Shown here: positions 1 to 5,126 of the stretch, in pieces
Position numbering within the stretch: the first letter of the stretch is position 1
Layout: each line of letters starts with the position of its first letter
Assembly (NCBI GenBank): GCA_031289165.1
Contig: JAITPZ010000170.1
Coordinates: forward strand, 1 to 8,150
DNA length: 8,150 bases
From: Synergistaceae bacterium
Lineage (GTDB): Bacteria; Synergistota; Synergistia; Synergistales; Aminobacteriaceae
Direction of reading: 5' to 3'
The notes under the pieces: generated by a model
Seen by the model: only the letters and a program-made list of their open reading frames with translations
Told to the model about the DNA's origin: nothing
Database searches by the model: none
Program-made: the position numbers and the translations under genes

Positions 1-591
1 CATCCGGACGACCTTAAAAATTTGAAAATGCGGGTTTCATCGTCTCTGGCGTTCGTCATGGCCCTTGAAAACATGGGAACGGGCTCCGGGATGATGCTCG
101 AGACCATTCCGTGGGGGGAGCTCTACAACTCCTTCTCGCGTGGCGTCGTAGACGGCTGTTGGGATACGTTTTCAGCTCTGGTCGACGAAAGACACGCTGA
201 AGTGCTGAAGCATTACAGTCACAACGCGATGGGAGGATGGCAGGCCCTCAATATCGTCATCAACAGGGAGCTTTGGGACGGTCTGGAACCGAAGTATCAG
301 GAGGCTCTGCACAAGGCGGGAGCAGACGCCGAACGGTATCTCAACGACCTCTACGAGGCGGAGGAAAATCGCTACATACAGACCCTGAAGTCAGATCACC
401 CCAACTTCACTCTTACGAACCTGACCCCGGAGGAGCTGGCCGTGTGGCGGGAGAAATCCAACATGCCCGCAATATGGGCCGAACTTGCCGACCCCTGGCT
501 CGAGAAGGTTTGGCCCGGACAGAAAATGGGTGAAAAAATAAGGACGGAGCTGGATTCCATCCGCGAACGGGCCGCCGCGAAGCAAAAATAG
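1..591 (+). CDS. TRAP transporter solute-binding protein, DctP family (5'-truncated)
   Basis: The frame is open from base 1, so this is the C-terminal 196 residues of a protein whose family is usually about 330 residues; the signal peptide and first lobe lie outside the window. It resembles the periplasmic binding subunit of tripartite (TRAP) transporters, which hand organic acids to a DctQ/DctM membrane pair. Visible landmarks are the D-D-L-K-N-L-K-M-R segment (residues 3-11, whose Arg matches the carboxylate-binding Arg of the family), P-W-G-E-L-Y (37-42) and R-G-V-V-D-G (47-52). After DG the sequence runs C-W-D-T, where many relatives carry an E-N-type ligand residue. The C-terminal helix is charged and ends in A-A-A-K-Q-K. 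No dctQ or dctM follows: a terminator lies about 95 nt downstream, so any permease genes must be upstream or elsewhere. The substrate cannot be read from the sequence. Confidence 0.88.
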   Translation, partial: HPDDLKNLKMRVSSSLAFVMALENMGTGSGMMLETIPWGELYNSFSRGVVDGCWDTFSALVDERHAEVLKHYSHNAMGGWQALNIVINRELWDGLEPKYQEALHKAGADAERYLNDLYEAEENRYIQTLKSDHPNFTLTNLTPEELAVWREKSNMPAIWAELADPWLEKVWPGQKMGEKIRTELDSIRERAAAKQK

Positions 592-642
592 AGAAAGCGG
601 AGAAAAAAGGGCAAAGAGAGCGTCTTTATCGTTCGTCAGCCT

Positions 643-660
643 GGGGTCTGGAGGGACGCG
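643..660 (+). repeat. Possible decayed fragment of the intergenic repeat
   Basis: The bases GGGGTCTGGAGGG (643-655), followed by ACGCG, resemble the flank of the repeat copy at 5071-5120. There the + strand reads GGGGGTCTTGGAGGG and then TCAGCG. The match is short, has one inserted T, and could be chance in GC-rich spacer DNA. Confidence 0.25.
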
Positions 661-685
661 GCACAGAGCCAGGACAACTCTTTCG

Positions 686-727
686 GCGTTCCTCATGTCT
701 CCCACGAGATGTGAGGAACGCTTTTTT
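686..727 (+). terminator. Rho-independent terminator after dctP
   Basis: The left arm GCGTTCCTCA (686-695) pairs perfectly with TGAGGAACGC (712-721). The stem continues inward through two G-U pairs and three Watson-Crick pairs to a six-base loop (701-706), giving about 15 bp. It is followed at once by six T (722-727). It ends the dctP transcript and separates it from coaX. Confidence 0.9.
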
Positions 728-745
728 GGCTCCAGGGCTCCCCGG

Positions 746-775
746 TTCAGAAAATGACGGCCGCTCTGCTATACT
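746..775 (+). promoter_or_regulatory. Putative sigma-70-type promoter for coaX-dus
   Basis: An extended -10 element TGCTATACT (767-775) contains TATACT at 770-775. A weak -35 candidate, TTCAGA (746-751), lies 18 nt upstream. Transcription would start near 782, about 50 nt before the coaX ATG. The position just after the dctP terminator fits, but the -35 matches only four of six consensus bases. Confidence 0.45.
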
Positions 776-832
776 TTCGATATTTGACCCTGTAACACCA
801 AATCTGAATCGAAATATTGGAGGTATTTTGGG

Positions 833-1600
833 ATGTTGCTGGTTATGGATGCGGGGAATACAACGACGGTTGTGGGAATCTTCGACGGAGAGAAATTGGT
901 CGGTCACTGGCGTCTTTCTTCCATACTCCACACCTCGGACGAGTTCGGGGTCTACCTTCTGACGCTCCTCACCGCAGCCGGCGTGAAAGCCGGTCAAATC
1001 GACAGCGCGGTGTTGTCGAGCGTGGTGCCCACTCTGGACGTTCCCATCTGCGAGGCCATCAGGACGTACTTTAATGTTGACTGTCTCAGAATCAGCGCCT
1101 TTATCGACATCGGCATGGAGATTCGCTACGCCGCGCCGCGCGACGTGGGGGCGGACCGGCTCGTCAACGCCGTGGGCGGCATGCACAAGTACGGCGCGCC
1201 GCTGATTGTCGCCGATTACGGCACGGCGATCACCTTCGACGTGGTCTCCACGGACAGGGCGTATCTGGGCGGAGTGATCGCGCCGGGACTCGTGTCGGGG
1301 ATCGAGACGCTCTTCGGGCGCGCCGCGAAGTTGCCGCAGGTGGGGTTGGAGCTTCCCCCGTCCGTCATCGGGCGCGACACAAACGAGTCCATTCAGTCCG
1401 GGATTTTGCACGGAAACGCGGGTTTGACGGACCACCTGGTTAACCTGATACGCGAACAGCTCGGGTGTCGCGCGACGATGGTCGCCACGGGCGGACACGC
1501 GGAACTCATGGGGAAAATCACGAAATCCATCGACCACGTCGATCCCTGGCTGACGCTCGACGGTATGCGCCTCATTCATGAAAGAAACAAAAAAAATTGA
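833..1600 (+). CDS. coaX: Type III pantothenate kinase
   Basis: This 255-residue cytoplasmic enzyme phosphorylates pantothenate with ATP, the first committed step of coenzyme A synthesis. It belongs to the ASKHA-fold type III family, and its length is normal for CoaX. Visible motifs are the N-terminal phosphate loop D6-A-G-N-T-T-T, G-A-D-R at 106-109 within D-V-G-A-D-R-L-V-N-A (its Asp is the expected catalytic residue), the second phosphate motif D128-Y-G-T-A, G-G-V-I-A-P-G-L (146-153), A-T-G-G-H-A (218-223), and the family-typical tail L-D-G-M-R-L-I-H-E. The ATG at 833 is supported by GGAGG at 819-823, nine bases upstream. Family members are typically insensitive to CoA feedback and need a monovalent cation; nothing here contradicts this. 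The gene overlaps dus by 23 nt and ends in an A8 run just before its TGA, so the two are probably co-transcribed. Confidence 0.96.
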   Translation: MLLVMDAGNTTTVVGIFDGEKLVGHWRLSSILHTSDEFGVYLLTLLTAAGVKAGQIDSAVLSSVVPTLDVPICEAIRTYFNVDCLRISAFIDIGMEIRYAAPRDVGADRLVNAVGGMHKYGAPLIVADYGTAITFDVVSTDRAYLGGVIAPGLVSGIETLFGRAAKLPQVGLELPPSVIGRDTNESIQSGILHGNAGLTDHLVNLIREQLGCRATMVATGGHAELMGKITKSIDHVDPWLTLDGMRLIHERNKKN

Positions 1601-2630
1601 GGCCGGAGGACTGACGCTCGACAACGAACTCTGGCTCGCGCCGCTCGCGGGGGTGACGGCCTCCCCGGTGCGGCAGTTTTTCTCCCGCCTCGGCGCGGGA
1701 CTGACCCACACCGAGATGGTCAGCTGCCAGGGGCTGACGCGCGGCAACCGAAAAACGAGGGAGATGCTGCGAATCCTCCCCGACGAGGGGCCGGTGGTTT
1801 TGCAGCTTTTCTGCGGCGACGCCGACACGATGGCGAGAGGGGCAGAGGCGGCGCTGGAGCAAAGCGCCGCCTCCCGCTCTTTCGCGGCGCTGGGAATCAA
1901 TATGGCCTGCCCCATGCCCAAGGTCACGAAGCACGGAGCCGGCGCGGCGCTGTTGAACGCGCCCGAAACGGCCTTCGAGATGACCCGGCGATTGAAGCCC
2001 CTTGGGCTGCCGGTATGGGTGAAAATCCGCAGGATGCCCTCGGGGGATGTCGATGAAACGCTGCGCTTTGTGGAGGGGCTTCTCCGGGCGGGGGGCGACA
2101 ACGTCTGCATCCACGGCCGGACCCCGGCGCAGCGGTACGAGGGATATGCCGACCGAACGGCGACCCGTGCCGCCGCGGGGCGTTTTCCGGGAAAGATCAG
2201 CGCCAGCGGCGACGTCCGCGCCGTCGAGGACGTGCTGGAGTACATGGGTATGGGCTGTGTCGGCGTAATGCTGGCGCGCGGGGCGCTGGCGAACCCCGAC
2301 CTCTTTCCGCGCGCGCTGCGCGCCCTGGGGCGGGAGGTTGCGGACGAGCCGACGCCCACGGCGAAGCGGCAGGTCGAACGACTGCGGGCACTCGGGGAAA
2401 GCGCGGTGAACGTCTGCGGGCCGCGCCTGGCCGTCGTGCTGCTCAAACGGCTGGCAAGCGGCGTTCTGAGGGGAATACCCGGAGCCGCGGATCTCCGTCG
2501 TCGCCTCGGTGCTGCGGCCGATCCGGAGGAACTGCTGAGGATCCTGAGCGAAGGCGAAGCCCTCGAACGAGGGAATACCTCCCCGGAAACGACCGAAGGC
2601 CCGCCCGCTTCGACGCCAGGCCTTTTTTAG
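1578..2630 (+). CDS. dus: tRNA-dihydrouridine synthase (Dus family)
   Basis: This 350-residue FMN- and NADPH-dependent enzyme reduces specific uridines in tRNA to dihydrouridine. Visible Dus signatures are the flavin-binding start L-A-P-L-A-G-V-T (20-27), N-M-A-C-P with catalytic Cys111, K-V-T-K-H-G-A-G-A-A-L-L (115-126), V-K-I-R (148-151), H179-G-R-T, Y-E-G-Y-A-D (187-192), S-G-D (210-212), and G-V-M-L-A-R-G-A-L-A-N-P (229-240). Two spots are off-consensus: A-S-G-D where N-G-D is common, and A-D-R where A-D-W is common. The last ~100 residues form the helical tRNA-binding region and end in a disordered Ser/Thr/Pro tail. The ATG lies inside coaX with no clear Shine-Dalgarno sequence, so translation is probably coupled to coaX. 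The Dus subtype, and so the target uridine, cannot be fixed from motifs alone. Confidence 0.93.
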   Translation: MKETKKIEAGGLTLDNELWLAPLAGVTASPVRQFFSRLGAGLTHTEMVSCQGLTRGNRKTREMLRILPDEGPVVLQLFCGDADTMARGAEAALEQSAASRSFAALGINMACPMPKVTKHGAGAALLNAPETAFEMTRRLKPLGLPVWVKIRRMPSGDVDETLRFVEGLLRAGGDNVCIHGRTPAQRYEGYADRTATRAAAGRFPGKISASGDVRAVEDVLEYMGMGCVGVMLARGALANPDLFPRALRALGREVADEPTPTAKRQVERLRALGESAVNVCGPRLAVVLLKRLASGVLRGIPGAADLRRRLGAAADPEELLRILSEGEALERGNTSPETTEGPPASTPGLF

Positions 2631-2636
2631 TTTTTT
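2596..2636 (+). terminator. Weak Rho-independent terminator overlapping the dus stop
   Basis: AAGGCC (2596-2601) pairs with GGCCTT (2619-2624) around a 17-nt loop. The T-runs 2623-2628 and 2631-2636 flank the dus TAG. An alternative pairing, CGAAG (2594-2598) with CTTCG (2608-2612), competes. The stem is short and lies inside the coding sequence, so this is moderate evidence only. Confidence 0.45.
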
Positions 2637-2637
2637 C

Positions 2638-2666
2638 TTGTCTTTCCCCAAAGGGTACCTTATAAT
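2638..2666 (+). promoter_or_regulatory. Strong sigma-70-type promoter for the response regulator
   Basis: TTGTCT (2638-2643) and a perfect TATAAT (2661-2666) are separated by the ideal 17 nt. Transcription would start near 2673, giving a leader of about 80 nt. The -35 element begins directly after the T-runs at the end of dus. This is the best promoter match in the window. Confidence 0.75.
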
Positions 2667-2734
2667 TAGGTCCTGAGTCCCGGGAGTATTCCTGCCGGGG
2701 TTGGAAGAGGGTTGCTTCTTTACTAATCTGCGCC

Positions 2735-2745
2735 AGGTGGTGAGG
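2735..2745 (+). promoter_or_regulatory. Ribosome binding site of the response regulator
   Basis: AGGTGGTGAGG holds two SD-like cores. GAGG (2742-2745) is spaced 7 nt from ATG 2753. AGGTGG (2735-2740) could instead serve the in-frame TTG at 2747, 6 nt away. I prefer the ATG because the protein then begins M-I-K-I-I-L-V-D-D-H, the usual receiver start. Confidence 0.6.
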
Positions 2746-2752
2746 TTTGAAG

Positions 2753-3451
2753 ATGATAAAGATAATTTTAGTGGATGACCATAAGCTCTTCAGAGATGGT
2801 CTCCGCAGAATTCTGGAGCTGGAACCGGACGTCAAAGTCATCGCCGAGGCGGGAGACGGAGAAGAGGCGCTGACGATGATACAGGAACACCTCCCGGACA
2901 TCGTTTTGTTCGACATCAACATGCCTCGCGTCGATGGCATTCAGCTTGTCCGTGAACTTCACAACCTGAAAATCCGAACGGCCCTCATCGCCGTAAGCGC
3001 CTATGACGACGAGGACTGTCTGGCCACGCTTTCCGCGGAGGGGGTTTTGGGTTTCGTTCTGAAATCCTCGGGGCGAAGCGAGCTGATCGCCGCGATACGC
3101 GCCGTCATTCGGGAGCAGTCCTACGTGGATCCCCGCGTCGCGGGCAAGCTGATGACGAGTTTCGCTCAGCGCAAAAACGAAAACGACCTTCTGGGGGAGT
3201 TGACGCCGCGGGAAAAGGAGATCCTCTACTGGCTGGCGCAGGGCCTCAGCAACAGCGAGGTGGCAAGGCGCATGGTGCTGTCCGAAAAAACCGTGAAAAA
3301 CCACGTCAGCCATATGCTGAAGAAGCTGGACATTCGAGACCGGACGCAGGCCGCGATCATGGCGTGGAAGGTCGGCTTCGCGCAGCTCAGTCCGGACACC
3401 CTGGAGCAGGTCATAGGCGCCGGGCACTACATCGAAGAAAAGAAAAACTGA
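2753..3451 (+). CDS. NarL/FixJ-type response regulator with LuxR HTH domain
   Basis: This 232-residue protein is a two-component response regulator that binds DNA when phosphorylated. The receiver domain (about 1-120) shows the acidic pair D8-D9, phosphoacceptor D54 in L-F-D-I-N-M-P, switch residue S82 and conserved Lys104 in V-L-K-S-S. After a linker, the LuxR-type helix-turn-helix spans about 148-208: L-T-P-R-E (150-154), the G-L-S-N-S-E-V-A scaffold, and a recognition helix around 177-191 (S-E-K-T-V-K-N-H-V). All phosphorylation residues are intact, so it should be a working regulator. No histidine kinase gene is adjacent. The gene has its own strong promoter and a terminator, so it is probably transcribed alone. 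An in-frame TTG two codons upstream (2747) is a possible alternative start. Target genes are unknown; the neighbouring TAXI gene is one candidate by position only. Confidence 0.93.
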   Translation: MIKIILVDDHKLFRDGLRRILELEPDVKVIAEAGDGEEALTMIQEHLPDIVLFDINMPRVDGIQLVRELHNLKIRTALIAVSAYDDEDCLATLSAEGVLGFVLKSSGRSELIAAIRAVIREQSYVDPRVAGKLMTSFAQRKNENDLLGELTPREKEILYWLAQGLSNSEVARRMVLSEKTVKNHVSHMLKKLDIRDRTQAAIMAWKVGFAQLSPDTLEQVIGAGHYIEEKKN

Positions 3452-3489
3452 GGCGAGACGCCTCGTGTCCCCGACGCAAAATTAAACAT

Positions 3490-3522
3490 AAAAAAAGAGC
3501 CCCGCTGAGAGGCTCTTTTTTT
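3490..3522. terminator. Bidirectional Rho-independent terminator
   Basis: GAGCC (3497-3501) pairs with GGCTC (3511-3515) around a nine-base loop, flanked by A7 (3490-3496) and T7 (3516-3522). On the + strand it ends the response regulator transcript. The A-run makes it equally usable for minus-strand transcripts coming from the TAXI gene. Confidence 0.85.
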
Positions 3523-3534
3523 ATCGTACCGGCT

Positions 3535-3567
3535 AAAAGGGCCCAAAGCTGTTCCAGCTTCGGGCCC
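3535..3567 (-). terminator. Rho-independent terminator after the TAXI gene
   Basis: On the minus strand, GGGCCC (3567-3562) and AGCT-containing inner arms fold onto 3550-3539, giving a 12-bp stem with one U-G wobble and the loop 3551-3555. TTTT (3538-3535) follows directly. The + strand lacks a T-run at its end, so the signal is directional. It lies 13 nt past the TAXI stop. Confidence 0.8.
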
Positions 3568-3580
3568 CTGAATTTCAAAT

Positions 3581-4540
3581 TCAGAACGTCGGGACCTTCA
3601 GGCCCTTCTCGGTGTAATACTTCGCCGCTCCGGAATGTATGGTGATCGAGGCCCCCTCCAGAGCCTTCTCCAGAGTGATCAGCTTCGCCTTGTCGTGAAC
3701 GGGCCGCAACTCCTCGAGGTTCTCGAAGATCGCCTTCGTGATGTTGTAGACGAGATCCTGGGAAAGCTCGGCGTCGCAGGCGAGAACCGCCATGACCGCA
3801 GGGGTCGGCGTGTCGTGGGTCACACCCGTATAAGTTCCGGCCGGGATGACGTCCTTCGTGAAGTAGGGATACTTCGCCACCAGGTTGTTCAGCAGCTCGT
3901 CGCTGAACGCCACGAGGTCGATCTCCTTCTGCGCCGCGAGGGCCATGACCGCCGCGGTCGGATAGCCCGCGAGAACGAATCCGGCGTCGAGCTGGTCGTC
4001 CTGGATGCGGCTCGCCGTGTTCGCGAAATCGAGGAAGTCCGTCTTCATGTCGGAGTATTTGATGCCCGCGATCGGAAGAATGGCCGAAAGACTGTCCGCC
4101 ACGCCCGACCCCGGCGCGCCGACGGAGACCCTTTTACCCTTCAGGTCGTCGACCGTTTTGATGCCGCTGGCCTTCGTGGTGACGCACTGTACGTGCTCGG
4201 GATACAGGGAGGCGATGATTCGAAGGTTCGCCACGGGGGCCTTGAACGGCTTATCCCCCCTGACGGCCTTGAACGCCACGTCGTTCTGAATGAGCGCCAG
4301 CGTCACCTCGTGCTCGGCGATCAGATTGATGTTCGCGGCGGAAGCGTTGCTCGCCTCGGCCGTAACCTCGACGTCGGGGATATGGTTGCTCAGAACCTGG
4401 GCCAGTCCGCCCCCCAGCGGATAATAAACCCCCGCCACGCCCCCCGTCGCGATGGACAGAAACGTTTTCGCAGCCTCCGCGCCGGGCGCGCACACGCTCA
4501 AAAGGACGACAGCCAACAGCGCCATTAACGTCTTCTTCAT
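3581..4540 (-). CDS. TRAP transporter solute-binding protein, TAXI family
   Basis: This 319-residue protein is the periplasmic binding component of a TAXI-type TRAP transporter, which normally works with a fused DctQM permease. It starts with a signal peptide: M-K-K, a hydrophobic stretch (5-17), then A-E-A just before a likely cleavage after residue 23. The Cys at 17 is not in a good lipobox, because Val precedes it. The mature part begins with the TAXI hallmark A-T-G-G-V-A-G-V-Y-Y-P-L-G-G (31-44). It also shows A-S-N-A-S (63-67), D-D-L-K-G-K (131-136) and V-G-A-P-G-S-G (140-146). Length is normal for the family. The ATG has a strong AGGAG (4554-4550) nine bases upstream. No permease gene is next to it; rsfS lies 123 nt upstream on the same strand and two terminators follow. 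Family members bind substrates such as glutamate or other small acids; the ligand here is unknown. Confidence 0.93.
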   Translation of the reverse strand: MKKTLMALLAVVLLSVCAPGAEAAKTFLSIATGGVAGVYYPLGGGLAQVLSNHIPDVEVTAEASNASAANINLIAEHEVTLALIQNDVAFKAVRGDKPFKAPVANLRIIASLYPEHVQCVTTKASGIKTVDDLKGKRVSVGAPGSGVADSLSAILPIAGIKYSDMKTDFLDFANTASRIQDDQLDAGFVLAGYPTAAVMALAAQKEIDLVAFSDELLNNLVAKYPYFTKDVIPAGTYTGVTHDTPTPAVMAVLACDAELSQDLVYNITKAIFENLEELRPVHDKAKLITLEKALEGASITIHSGAAKYYTEKGLKVPTF

Positions 4541-4594
4541 AAAACACCTCTCCTTTCAGAATACTTCAAATACGTCGAATCACAGAACTCCGCT

Positions 4595-4610
4595 TTGTAT
4601 AATACTACAA
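4595..4610. promoter_or_regulatory. Inverted repeat overlapping -10-like sequence upstream of the TAXI gene
   Basis: TTGTA (4595-4599) and TACAA (4606-4610) form an inverted repeat around six bases. On the minus strand the centre reads TATTAT, a plausible -10 placing the TAXI transcription start about 50 nt before its ATG. No good -35 was found. It could be an operator-promoter overlap, or chance in AT-rich spacer. Confidence 0.3.
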
Positions 4611-4663
4611 TAAAACACTTTTCGTATGCCGCATCGATGCATAAACGGACTATTCCGAAAAAT

Positions 4664-5011
4664 TCATTCCTTATATTCGTAACTCAGAACTTCGGCGTCG
4701 CCCCAGAGCTGCTCCAGCCTGTAAAAATCGCGTCCCTTTCTGCTGAACACATGAACGGCAAGGTCGCCGGCGTCGAGCAGACGCCAGTTCGTACCGCTCT
4801 CGCCCTCGACGCGAACCGAATGCCCGCGCCGCTCCAGCGCCTCCTGAGCCGCGTCCACAAGCGTTTTCATGTGCACCTCGGAGTTTCCCGTCACCAGGAT
4901 AAAGACATCCGTCAGACTGTTCATCTCTCCAAGCCCGAGCCCCACGATTTCCTGCCCCTTCTTATCGGCCAGGGCCTCGCAGACGTAGCCGTATTCCGCC
5001 AGTGTAGCCAT
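4664..5011 (-). CDS. rsfS: Ribosomal silencing factor RsfS
   Basis: This 115-residue protein belongs to the RsfS/Iojap (DUF143) family, which binds ribosomal protein uL14 on the large subunit and blocks joining with the small subunit, saving energy in slow growth. The start at 5011 gives M-A-T-L-A-E-Y-G-Y and the usual family length. The frame stays open upstream to 5173, but that stretch crosses the intergenic repeat and is not conserved-looking. AGGAG (5028-5024) lies 12 nt before the ATG, slightly far. Hallmarks are A-L-A-D-K-K-G-Q-E-I-V (13-23), L-V-T-G-N-S-E-V-H (39-47), N-W-R-L-L-D-A-G-D-L-A-V-H-V-F (75-89) and F-Y-R-L-E-Q-L-W-G-D-A (95-105). It is the last gene of the obgE-nadD-LCP-rsfS cluster, 115 nt behind the LCP gene, with a repeat element in that gap. 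Confidence 0.95.
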   Translation of the reverse strand: MATLAEYGYVCEALADKKGQEIVGLGLGEMNSLTDVFILVTGNSEVHMKTLVDAAQEALERRGHSVRVEGESGTNWRLLDAGDLAVHVFSRKGRDFYRLEQLWGDAEVLSYEYKE

Positions 5012-5080
5012 ATAAAATCCATTCTCCTTCTCAACACATAATTGAAATATAAGGAAGCGCCGAATAACCGGGGGGTCTTG

Positions 5081-5120
5081 GAGGGTCAGCGAACCCCGGG
5101 GCGAGTGAGCTCCGCTCCCC
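5081..5120 (-). repeat. Double-hairpin intergenic repeat, copy 1
   Basis: This 40-nt element lies between the LCP stop and rsfS. Read on the minus strand it holds the hairpin GAGC-GGA-GCTC (5117-5107), then CACTCGCCCCG, then the hairpin GGGTT-CGCT-GACCC (5096-5083) and TC. Over the 3' 29 positions it matches the element at 7123-7162 at 23 places without gaps, and the hairpins sit at corresponding places. Orientation is opposite to copy 2. Confidence 0.6.
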
Positions 5121-5126
5121 TGAGCT

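Noticed and set aside
1586..1600. Programmed -1 frameshift at A8 joining CoaX and Dus
   Set aside because: The dus frame is +1 relative to coaX, so a -1 slip does not give a fusion, and the direct ATG start of dus explains the layout.
626..2446. 606-codon open frame on the minus strand across coaX and dus
   Set aside because: It lies antisense to two genes with complete family motifs. Its translation is Arg/Ser/Pro-rich and resembles no family; long antisense frames are common in GC-rich genes.
3635..4528. 297-codon + strand open frame opposite the TAXI gene
   Set aside because: The minus frame has a signal peptide, strong RBS and TAXI hallmarks. The + frame is low-complexity Arg/Val/Asp-rich shadow.
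4575..4603. + strand promoter with TATAAT at 4598-4603
   Set aside because: The -35 (TCGAAT) is poor and no + strand gene lies downstream; the open frame there is antisense to rsfS.
4646..4662. CGGA-CTAT-TCCG plus A5 as a terminator after rsfS
   Set aside because: The stem is only 4 bp, and on the rsfS strand it is followed by TTTATG rather than a real T-run.
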